Source of the DNA: Micrococcales bacterium
GTDB taxonomy: Bacteria; Actinomycetota; Actinomycetes; S36-B12; UBA10799
Direction of reading: 5' to 3'
NCBI GenBank assembly: GCA_016719135.1
Contig: JADKAV010000010.1
Coordinates: 72,988-136,987, forward strand
DNA: 64,000 nucleotides
The position numbers were made by a program, and so were the translations under genes. Numbering within the stretch: the first letter of the stretch is position 1; every line of letters begins with the position of its first letter. Positions 54,628 through 62,650 of this stretch are shown in pieces. The notes below the pieces were generated by a model that was not told the DNA's origin, did not search any database, and worked only from the letters and a program-made list of their open reading frames with translations.

Positions 54628-54790
54628 ATGAGCGGGTGACGAGAGCCGTCGCGCCCCTTCGAGCCCCCGACTCTCGCCGTGCCCTGACCAGGAGGCCCCC
54701 AAAGCGTTGGGGTCTCGTGAGCGGGTGACGAGAGCCGTCGCGCCCCTTCGGGACGCTCCTCCCGATTCTCGCCGTGCCTCCTGCAATCAC
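54628..54790. repeat. Two modules with copies of the tRNA-Gly(CCC) 3' end
   Basis: GAGCGGGTGACGAGAGCCGTC occurs at 54630-54650 and again at 54719-54739, repeating the tRNA-Gly 3' end (minus strand CTCTCGTCACCCGCTC) behind a CGACGG lead. On the minus strand the module nearest the tRNA also has GGGAGGAGCG and a hairpin (GCGTCCC-GAA-GGGGCGC), the layout of the Ser-tRNA repeats. Confidence 0.8.
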
Positions 54791-54792
54791 AC

Positions 54793-54824
54793 AGAAGGAC
54801 CCCCAAAGCGTTGGGGGTCCTTCT
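54793..54824 (-). terminator. Hairpin after tRNA-Gly(CCC)
   Basis: AGAAGGACCCCCAA pairs with TTGGGGGTCCTTCT around a 4-nt loop, immediately 3' of the tRNA. It has no T tract. Confidence 0.8.
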
Positions 54825-54829
54825 CTGTG

Positions 54830-54900
54830 AGCGGGTGACGAGAATCGAACTCGCACTGTCAGCTTGGGAAGCTGATGTTCTGCCATTGAACTACACCCGC
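54830..54900 (-). tRNA. tRNA-Gly(CCC)
   Basis: 71 nt: acceptor GCGGGTG/CACCCGC, D-arm TAGTTCAATGGCAGA, anticodon loop TTCCCAA giving CCC, T-loop GAGTTCGATTCTC. No CCA is encoded. Confidence 0.95.
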
Positions 54901-54948
54901 GTGGGGTCGTTGCCCTGCCGACAGTATGCCTCATGGGATCGATCTGCG

Positions 54949-57435
54949 ATGACAAGTACCGGGCAAACCGCTGCCGCGCGCACGGCTCCCGTCGTCGCTA
55001 CCGTTAATGAGTTCGCGCGACGTGACGATGAAGGACGTATGGCAGTGGTGCGCATCCCTCCCGAGCTGTCCTCCGATCCGCGCGTGCGCTACGACGCCGC
55101 CGCATCCCGCCTCATCCTTCCAATCAGCGGTCTGGTTGGACTGCTCTATCTCGTCTTGGCCCTCCTGCACCCGGTCATGGTCGGAGGGAACGACGGCTGG
55201 ATCCTGTCAGCCGTAGCCGGCATCAGTGCTGTGGGCCTGCTCGGGCTGGCGTGGTCCTATCGCCGCCCCCGCGTGCGTAACGGCAGTGCGGTTCTGTCGC
55301 TGGCTCTCCTCGTAATGATCGCGAATTCAGGCCTGCACTTGTGGCTGACCGGTCAGGAGTGGCAGACCTCCAATCTGATGCTCGTCGTCATCGGTGCGGG
55401 GATGGCGATCCTTGCCAACCGCTGGAACGTCGGGCTGACCGTGCTGACCTGGCTCGCGTGGACATTGGGGATGTTGACGATCCCGGGCGCGAACTGGTCG
55501 CACTGGCTGATCGCGATGGGGATGGCAACCCTTGTGGGGCAGCTCGTGCGGTACGGACGCCGCGGAAACCTGGCGACCGCAGCAGACGCGGTGAATCTGC
55601 AAATCGGTCTGCTCACCGACGCGGAGGAACTCGCCGATGGCCGCCAGGCATTGTTGGCCACCATCAGCCACGATGTGCGCACGCCCGTGACCGGAATCGT
55701 CGGCATGGTCGACCTGTTGCTCCAGCGACCACTGGACGCGCGCACCCGCGAACTGGTGTCGGGGGTGCAGCACTCCGCCGACGGTCTGACGACGATGCTC
55801 AACAATCTGCTCGACCTCGCGCGGGTGGAAGCCGGTCGTCTGGAGGTTCACAAGAACGACGCGGATATCTGCGAGATGGTCAGTGAGGTCCTGCAGATGG
55901 TCGGACCGATCGCACAGCGCAAGCAGATACCGCTCATCGGTGCTTCGAGCCCGGATCTCGATCCGTGGGTCAACACCGACACGAGCCGCTTCAAGCAGAT
56001 CCTGCTGAACCTGGTGTCCAACGCCGTGAGATTCACCGACGAAGGCGCGGTCACCGTCGTCTCGCAACCACTTGTGGCCGGTGGTCGACCGTGGGTGGAG
56101 GTGCTGGTCACGGACACCGGACCGGGGATGTCGCCGGAGGAGCAATCCCGCGCCTTCGACATGTTCGTTCAAGGCGGCGGGAACACCCATCGACGCCATG
56201 GCGGATCCGGGCTCGGTCTGGCGATTGCACAACGGCTGACCACCGCCCTGGGCGGCTCACTGCAGATCAAAAGCGAACTCGGTGAAGGAACGGTGTTTCG
56301 CATTCAACTGCCCGTCGGAGAGATCAGCTCGGACCACCTGAACCCGAACGTCCGGATCCCTGGCGAGGCGGTTGTCTCCGGTCATCCGGTGGCCGTGCGG
56401 GCGGTGAGCATGGCCCTGCAGCGCTTCGGCAAACAGGTGGTGCCCGAGTGCACCGGTAAACCTGGGACGCTGCACATCCGAGTGGTGTCGGACACCGGCT
56501 CCGCACAGGCCAACCGCGCTATCCACGACGGTCACCGACTGATCGTGCTGGGACCGACGGTGACAGTAGCTGCCGCTCCGACCGCAGGAAGTACCTGCCG
56601 CTTCCGTGGACGGAGAAACGGCCCATGGAGGTTCTCGGAGGAGATACCGACGAGCCTGGCGCGCGAGGTTCTCGCCCTGCCTGCCGGGCTGCGCGTCCTG
56701 CTTGCCGAAGATGACACGACGAACCGCAACCTCATCACCGAGATGCTTCGACGGCTGGGCGCCACCGTGAATGCGGTCAGCGATGGCGCGGCGGCTGTGG
56801 AGGAGATCGCGCGCGACCGCTACGACATCGTTCTGTTGGACCTCAACATGCCGGTCATGGACGGGCTGGAGGCCGTGCGAGTGACCCGTGAACGCCTCGC
56901 GGACGTGGACTCATTGGCAGTGGTGGCCCTCACCGCGGACCCCGGGTGGACCGACCGATCGGTGCTGGCCGCCGCGGGGTTCAACGGCTACGTGTTGAAG
57001 CCCACGACCATGGCGGATCTACACGTTGGTATCTCCAAAGTCCTGGAGCGGGTGCCGGTTGCCGAGGGCATACCCGCGCCGCGTCAGCCCGTGGTGGATG
57101 CAAGCCTCGACCGGGAGACCATTGCTCAGCTGGTCGAGGACCTCGGAGACTCGGGCCTGGTCGCAGCAGCGGTGACGATCTTCCTCGAGGAGCTGCCGGA
57201 GAGGCTGGTGGCCATCCACCGGGCCCGCGGCGAGGGCGCTGCCGATGACGTCAAATCCGTGGCACATTCGCTCAAGGGCTCGGCGGCGATGCTCGGGGCA
57301 CTGCGGCTCAGCAGCCTCTGCGCCGAGATGGAGACTTCCACGTCCGAGTCGGTGCTCTCCGAGCTGACCGCGGAGGCCGAGCAGGTCGAGACCCTGATGC
57401 GTGACTACCTGGTCGAGGACGCGGTCGCGGGATGA
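54949..57435 (+). CDS. Hybrid sensor histidine kinase with receiver and HPt domains
   Basis: About 828 residues. Six hydrophobic helices (about 60-210) form a membrane sensor. Then come HisKA with the phospho-His in ATISHDVRTPVTGIV, HATPase with N-box NLVSNAVRFTDEG and G-boxes DTGPGM and GGSGLGLAIA. A pseudo-receiver-like stretch follows, then a true receiver (LLAEDDTTNRN, LLDLNMPVMDG, LKPTT) and an HPt domain (AHSLKGSAAMLGA). A complete phosphorelay in one protein; ligand and output are unknown. Start ATG 54949, or ATG 55039 with AAGGA upstream. Confidence 0.88.
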   Translation: MTSTGQTAAARTAPVVATVNEFARRDDEGRMAVVRIPPELSSDPRVRYDAAASRLILPISGLVGLLYLVLALLHPVMVGGNDGWILSAVAGISAVGLLGLAWSYRRPRVRNGSAVLSLALLVMIANSGLHLWLTGQEWQTSNLMLVVIGAGMAILANRWNVGLTVLTWLAWTLGMLTIPGANWSHWLIAMGMATLVGQLVRYGRRGNLATAADAVNLQIGLLTDAEELADGRQALLATISHDVRTPVTGIVGMVDLLLQRPLDARTRELVSGVQHSADGLTTMLNNLLDLARVEAGRLEVHKNDADICEMVSEVLQMVGPIAQRKQIPLIGASSPDLDPWVNTDTSRFKQILLNLVSNAVRFTDEGAVTVVSQPLVAGGRPWVEVLVTDTGPGMSPEEQSRAFDMFVQGGGNTHRRHGGSGLGLAIAQRLTTALGGSLQIKSELGEGTVFRIQLPVGEISSDHLNPNVRIPGEAVVSGHPVAVRAVSMALQRFGKQVVPECTGKPGTLHIRVVSDTGSAQANRAIHDGHRLIVLGPTVTVAAAPTAGSTCRFRGRRNGPWRFSEEIPTSLAREVLALPAGLRVLLAEDDTTNRNLITEMLRRLGATVNAVSDGAAAVEEIARDRYDIVLLDLNMPVMDGLEAVRVTRERLADVDSLAVVALTADPGWTDRSVLAAAGFNGYVLKPTTMADLHVGISKVLERVPVAEGIPAPRQPVVDASLDRETIAQLVEDLGDSGLVAAAVTIFLEELPERLVAIHRARGEGAADDVKSVAHSLKGSAAMLGALRLSSLCAEMETSTSESVLSELTAEAEQVETLMRDYLVEDAVAG

Positions 57436-57871
57436 CGCATCGGGAATGCTGAAGGTACGGTCCAGCGCTGAGGGACTGACATCGAGCTCCGCTGAAATGG
57501 CCCGTTGGTTGCCAAATAGCCCACTACCTACGGGCCACTTCGCAACCAATGGGGTGCTTCGGACTAGGGGGGAGTCGTCTGGTCGGTGAGGTGTTTGCTG
57601 GCCGGGGGGGTAGTGGTTGGGGGGTGTGGGACAGGGGGGTCTTGCCGGTGTCGGTTTCGACCAAGGTCCCTGGACTGGGAGGACCCGTGTGGAGACCGAC
57701 CCTACCCGAACGTGTCAGTTGCTGGTGGGCCTGCCAGATGTCGTCGTGCTCGGGGTTGATGCCTGCGCTGGTGACGCGCCGCGGGGCTCGGTGACCCACG
57801 GGCCGGGCGATGTCGGTGGTGGCCGCGGCTCTTCTCGAAACGACTGCTGACCAGCGGTTCGGTCCAGCCTC

Positions 57872-57931
57872 GCCATCACATGGGGGCCACCGGTCGCACC
57901 CTCGGCTCCGCTGCGGCCCCCATCTGATGGC
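57872..57931. repeat. 60-bp palindromic element, copy 2
   Basis: GCCATCACATGGGGGCC at the left and GGCCCCCATCTGATGGC at the right, almost perfectly complementary, around a CG-rich centre. Same class as 32018-32076. Confidence 0.75.
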
Positions 57932-57966
57932 AGAAATGGGACATAAGCCCCACAGTGCACGCCGTG

Positions 57967-58026
57967 GCCATCACATCGGGGCCGCCGAGGGCCTCACCGC
58001 CCCCGCTGCGGCCCTCATGTGATGGC
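57967..58026. repeat. 60-bp palindromic element, copy 3
   Basis: GCCATCACATCGGGGCC and GGCCCTCATGTGATGGC ends, with perfect terminal 10-bp inverted repeats. It lies 36 bp from copy 2 and directly before the transposase remnant. Confidence 0.75.
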
Positions 58027-58051
58027 GGTGAGCGGTAGATGCTCTGGTGGC

Positions 58052-58240
58052 AGGGGCGTCTGCGAGCCATTGGCCACGTTGGGCTGTGACGGGCATGCCG
58101 TCAACGACACGATCCAGGCCCACGGTCAACTGCCGGTCGACGATCCCGAGCGGATCGGCCCGATCCAGGCGACCGGGAAGGACCAGACGCTGTTCAACCG
58201 GCAGTACCCCACCCAGCAGTGGACGACCACCTTCGACTCC
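58052..58240 (+). pseudogene. Remnant of an ISL3-family transposase
   Basis: A 63-codon stretch reading CEPLATLGCDGHAVNDTIQA, VDDPERIGPIQATGKDQTLF and QQWTTTFDS. It matches the ISL3 pattern (LGCDWHTVN...VDDPxRIGxVxALGLDExLF...QxWSTxxVD), but the catalytic Asp context is altered (KDQ for LDE) and both ends are missing. Dead fragment. Confidence 0.65.
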
Positions 58241-58352
58241 CCCCTGAAATCCGAAGGGCAACCAATGGGCTATCTCGTCCCACCGCCTGCGCATCGACCC
58301 CATGATCAGGTCGCGGTGCCAGCGGATCGGCGCGGCGCCCACCTCGCAACCG

Positions 58353-60043
58353 CTAGGCCTCGGGCAGATACCGCTTGACCAGTGCGAGCAGCGTCTGCTT
58401 GGTGAAGGGTTTGGCCAGGTAGGCGTCCACCCCGGCGAGCATGCCCGTCTCAGCCGCCCCTGGCGCGGTCTCCGCAGTCATCGCGATGATCGGAACCTCC
58501 GCTCGCTCCGGGCCTGCGCCTCCCGCCCGAATGCGGCGGGTCGCAGACAGACCGTCCAGCCGCGGCATTCGGATATCCATCAGGACGACACCGTAGTCGG
58601 CATCCGCCAGACGGCGAATGGCCTCCAGACCGTCGTCGGCGAGATCAACCTCGAGCCCCGCGTCGTTGAGCATCAACGAGGCAAGCTGCTGGGTGACTTT
58701 GGTGTCGTCGACCAGCAGGACCCGACGGTTGTGCCCAACCCGTCGCAAACGGGGCCTGGAGACAGGCAGCGCCATGGTGAATCCACCCTCGCGCTCGTGC
58801 AGGTCGCCGTCGGCCTCCTGACACAACGACCGAACGACCTCGACTGTGCGTGTGTCCGGAGTTGTGCCGTCCACGACGACGTCGATGATGCACTGCTGTC
58901 CGGACAACCGCACGCCGACCGAAACCTGGGCATCGGAGCGCGCCAACCGAAGGCCTGCGATCAGGGTGTCCAACGCGCTGCGTAGCCGGTCACTGTCGAT
59001 CAGCACCTCCTCGGCGGCGCTGGGGTCCTCGGACAGGCTGACGCTGCCCCCGTGCGCTGCGATGAGGGCATGCTGGGTCGTGCAGACCTCGGAGACCAGA
59101 TCGGCCAGGACGTGGATGGTGGGCTTGCCGACGTCGGTGCGGGCGCTCTCGGCCGCGACCGAGACCAGGTCGTCGATGCGTTGTTTGAGCGAGGTCAGTT
59201 GGGATCGTGCGGTAGAGAGGTCCGGGGGTCGGGGGAGTCCATGGCTGCTTGGGCCGCGTGGACCGGCGTGGACAACTCGTGCGTGACGGCATTGAACAGG
59301 GCACTCCGCGCCCGCGACAGCGCCTCGGCGCGGTCCCGGGCCTTCAGCAGATCGTTGGTTCGCTCGGTGACTGTTTGCTCGAGTTCCTGCCGGTGATGGG
59401 CTTCGGCCGCCCGCGCGGTGGCCCGCTCCATGACCCGGCCCAGTTGTTCGCCCATCGGAATCGCCAGTTCCAGCAGGTCGGGATCCTGCGGCTTGGGGAA
59501 CGGGCTGAGGAACTCCAGCACGCCGACCAGGACGTCCTCGACCATCACGCCGAATGCGAAAACCGTTCCCTTGGACAGCATCGATTTGCGGGAGGGTACG
59601 AGGTCCGTTGGCTGAATCTCCCAGCGTGGAGCGTAGGCGGCCACCCTGCCGGGAACCCCGGTGCCATGAGCGAAGCGAGCGCCGACGGTGGCAGCCCGCA
59701 CGGCCTCGTAGAACGGGTCCCCCTGCTTGCCCACCCAGTAGCCGCTGGACACCAACGTCGAGGGGTCGTCGCGGGCGGGGACCAGCAGGTGCCCCACGTG
59801 CCACTCATACTCTTCGACGATCATCGTCATGACTTCATAGAAGGCGGCGCGGTCGTCGGTGGCCGCGTTCGAGACCGAGGCTGAACGCGTCAGCACGTCC
59901 AGCGCCCGCTGGCGCATATAGAGCCGGCGTAGTGAACGCTCGGCGATCTCCTCGGATTCCTGGCGTGCCGAGCGCTCCCGATCAACCCGGCGCTGCAATC
60001 TGGCGATCTGCGCGCGGGCCTCCTGCAGTTCGTGGTCGGTCAT
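58353..60043 (-). CDS. GAF / kinase-like / receiver protein of the H-NOX operon, frameshifted
   Basis: N-terminal coiled coil (residues 1-40), a GAF-like domain (about 60-205), then an HK-type helix LFNAVTHELSTPVHAAQAAMD in the first frame. From PPDLSTARSQLTSLKQRIDD the protein continues in the next frame. One more C in the run at 59228-59242 joins them. The following ATPase-like region lacks the usual N and DxGxG boxes, so catalytic activity is doubtful. The C-terminus is a standard receiver (LLVDDTKVTQQ, LMDIRMPRLDG, YLAKPF). Its ATG overlaps the H-NOX stop (ATGA). Confidence 0.82.
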
Positions 60044-60576
60044 TCCACGGCGATCCGCAGCGTGCAGTAATCAGCGCCGTGCTTCTTGCACTGTGTCTGG
60101 GTGATCGCCAAGGTCTCACCGAAGTGATCGCCGGCGCCCAGCGTGAGTCCCTCGGCCATGGGGCACATGGTTCGTGCGGAGTGGTAGTCCATCAGAATCG
60201 CGCCGCCCGGCTCCTCCGAGAAGTCGAAATGCGGTGTTTGGGCTCCTGGATACAGCTTGCGCACCTCGGGGTGGATAACACCGTTGAGGGTCAGCAGAAA
60301 TGTGCGCACGGAGGTGTGGAGGGTGAAGAACTCGGGAAACCGCTGGGCCATCAGGCGCAGCGACTTTCTGCCTATGTGACGCATGACGTCGTCGGGGGGC
60401 AGTTTGCTGGCAGAGGCGGCAGCATCCACGAGGGCGAACAGTTGGTCGTCTCCGTAAGACCCCAGCGCGGTGTAGGCACCCTCAAGGCCTGCGGCCTCCA
60501 GCAGGTCGTCCCAGGCATCTGGGCCGTTCGCTTCGGTGACGATGTCCTCGACGAGGTTGAAGATGACGCCCTTCAC
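60040..60576 (-). CDS. H-NOX heme nitric-oxide sensor
   Basis: 178 residues of the HNOB/H-NOX family. It starts MKGVIFNLVEDIV as in bacterial H-NOX. The proximal heme ligand His102 sits in GVIHPEVRKLYPGAQTP, and the heme-propionate motif YxSxR is intact as Tyr131-His-Ser133-Ala-Arg135, with numbering matching characterised H-NOX proteins. Binds NO (and possibly O2) through heme. It lies between the response regulator gene and the kinase-like gene on one strand, so it is the probable sensor of the system. GGGAGG lies upstream of the GTG. Confidence 0.93.
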   Translation of the reverse strand: MKGVIFNLVEDIVTEANGPDAWDDLLEAAGLEGAYTALGSYGDDQLFALVDAAASASKLPPDDVMRHIGRKSLRLMAQRFPEFFTLHTSVRTFLLTLNGVIHPEVRKLYPGAQTPHFDFSEEPGGAILMDYHSARTMCPMAEGLTLGAGDHFGETLAITQTQCKKHGADYCTLRIAVE

Positions 60577-60630
60577 TGAGACCTCCCTGCTCTGGCATGC
60601 CCGTGTGTCAGCACCGTGCCATCGCCCCGG

Positions 60631-61318
60631 TCACGTGGTGGCTTCGAAACGAAAGCCCACACCGCGCACAGTGTGAATGAAGCGAGGGTTGCTGCCCGAC
60701 TCCCCCAGTTTCTTGCGCAAGTTGCCCATGTGCACGTCGACCACGTGGTCGTCGCCGTACCAGTCGGCACCCCAGACCGCGTCCAGCAACTGCTGGCGGG
60801 CGAAGACCCGGCGCGGTTCGGAGGCGAGTTTGGTCAGCAGGTCGAACTCGATTTTCGTCAGGTCCAGAAGTTGGCCGTCGAGACGGACCTCGCGGGCGTT
60901 CGGGTCGATGGACAGCCCCTCGAACTCCAGGGCGTCGGTGGGAGCCGCGGCACGCGGACGTCGGCGCATGGCCCCGATCCGGGCGGCGAGCTCCCGGGCC
61001 GGAAAAAGGCTTGGTCACGTAGTCGTCGGCCCCCACGGTCAGGCCAACTATGCGGTCGACCTCATCCGTGCGCCCCGTGACCATGATCACGTAGGCGTCA
61101 CTGAACTCCCGGATCCGCCGGCACACCTCGAAACCGTCGATCCCGGGCAGGCTCACATCCAGCAGTACGACTTCCGGTCGTCGGGTGCGAGCCAGCCGAA
61201 TCCCGGTCTCACCATCCGGTGCCGAAGCGACGTCGAAACCTTCGTTCTCGAGCAGGCGGGTACCGATCAGGGCGTATTCGCGGTTGTCCTCGACGAGCAG
61301 GGCGATGGGGCGGGCCAC
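60631..61318 (-). CDS. OmpR/PhoB-family response regulator, frameshifted
   Basis: Receiver domain: VARPIALLVEDNREYALIGT, phospho-Asp in VVLLDVSLPG, Thr in VTGRTD and Lys in YVTKPF. After TKPF the frame is lost. The rest (RELAARIGAMRRR, then the winged helix LDLTKIEFDLLTKLASEPRR to VHMGNLRKKL and RGVGFRFE) is one base out. Deleting one T of the T5 run (A5 at about 61003-61007, plus strand) restores the gene. It probably regulates in response to H-NOX signalling. Start GTG 61318. Confidence 0.88.
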
Positions 61319-61675
61319 GGGTGTGATTGTGGCAGGGATGGGCGGGTCGTGGCAGGGATTGGGCATTGTCACAAGCCGTGGTCGCAGCACACACAGCGCT
61401 GGCGGCCGAACACCCGGAAGACGGCCGGGCAGGGACCCGTCGTGGTGAGCGCCGGTTGGTAGCGTCCCGTTCGACTCCCCGATTGCCGAAACACGGCGTG
61501 GAAGCATGAGCCCCATGACCTGCACCGGTCGCCGTAGATCCTCCTGGCCTCACGTTCCGACGCCGAAGACGGTGGAGAACCTGTTGTTCGGCATCAGGGC
61601 CGCCCTTTTCTCTGTCGCTACTGACTGCCCAAACCCGTGTAGTCTCGCGCGTAGACAGTCGGCAGGAGGTGGGGT
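61319..61675. promoter_or_regulatory. Divergent intergenic region, no gene recognised
   Basis: 357 bp between the response regulator and UDP-xylose synthase genes. No coding frame of note. It contains the promoters of both; none can be fixed with confidence. AGGAGG at 61664-61669 precedes the UXS ATG. Confidence 0.5.
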
Positions 61676-62650
61676 ATGTCCGTGGCGATCCAGCCGCGAC
61701 GGATCCTCGTGACCGGTGGTTCGGGGTTCATCGGCTCACACCTCTGCGAACGACTGCTCGATCAGGGGCACGAGGTGCTCTGTGTGGACAACTTCTTCTC
61801 GTCATCGCGCGTCAACGTCGAGCACTTGATCAGCAATCCGCGCTTCGAACTCATGCGCCACGACGTGACCTTTCCGTTGTACGTGGAGGTCGATGAGATC
61901 TACCACCTGGCCTGTCCAGCGTCGCCGGTTCATTACCAGCGCGATCCGGTCCAGACGACCAAGACCAGCGTTCACGGTTCGATCAACATGCTGGGACTGG
62001 CGAAGAGGACGAAGGCACGCATCCTCTTGGCATCGACCTCGGAGGTGTACGGCGACCCGACGGTGCACCCGCAGACCGAGGACTACTGGGGCAATGTCAA
62101 CCCGATCGGTGTGCGCTCTTGCTACGACGAGGGAAAACGTTGCGCTGAGACATTGTTCATGGATTACCGCCGCCAGCACGACATGGACACGAAGATCGTG
62201 CGCATCTTCAACACGTACGGTCCCCGGATGGCACCTGACGACGGCAGGGTGGTGAGCAACTTCATCATGCAAGCGCTCACCGGTGAGCCGCTGACAATCT
62301 ACGGCTCGGGGGATCAGACCCGCTCCTTCTGCTACGTCGACGACCTCGTGGACGGATTGCTGGCGATGATGAACACCCCGCCGGAGGTGGCCGGTCCGGT
62401 CAATCTCGGCAACCCCGAAGAGGTGACGATGCGGGATCTGGCGCAGAAGGTGACTCGTATCGCCGGCGCGACTTTGGCTTTGCAGAAGGAGGCGCTACCC
62501 CAGGATGACCCGATGCAGCGTTGTCCGGACACCACGCTGGCCGAAAGTGTCCTGGACTGGGCGGCGTCCACTTCGCTGGACAAGGGCCTCGATGAGACGG
62601 TCCGGTGGTTCTCGGCTCGCTATGGGACGCAGATCCAGGCCACGCCGTGA
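61676..62650 (+). CDS. UDP-glucuronate decarboxylase (UDP-xylose synthase)
   Basis: 324 residues of the extended SDR family. The NAD motif is [11 protein letters not shown]. The catalytic Tyr and Lys appear in CYDEGKR, after [20 protein letters not shown] and the NVNPIGVR segment typical of UXS. ARxxxxYGPRM is seen as [14 protein letters not shown]. It converts UDP-glucuronate to UDP-xylose. Its stop overlaps the start of the next gene (GTGA). Confidence 0.95.
   Translation: MSVAIQPRRILVTGGSGFIGSHLCERLLDQGHEVLCVDNFFSSSRVNVEHLISNPRFELMRHDVTFPLYVEVDEIYHLACPASPVHYQRDPVQTTKTSVHGSINMLGLAKRTKARILLASTSEVYGDPTVHPQTEDYWGNVNPIGVRSCYDEGKRCAETLFMDYRRQHDMDTKIVRIFNTYGPRMAPDDGRVVSNFIMQALTGEPLTIYGSGDQTRSFCYVDDLVDGLLAMMNTPPEVAGPVNLGNPEEVTMRDLAQKVTRIAGATLALQKEALPQDDPMQRCPDTTLAESVLDWAASTSLDKGLDETVRWFSARYGTQIQATP

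Larger units (their letters stand above)
57436..58051. repeat. Gene-poor tract with dispersed repeats
   Basis: No gene is recognised. It contains GGTTGCCAAATAGCCC (57504-57519) and GCAACCAATGGGG (57542-57554), related to segments at 21967-22290 and 58257. It also contains two 60-bp palindromic elements (listed separately). A 91-codon minus-strand frame (57524-57799) has no recognisable motif. Confidence 0.5.
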
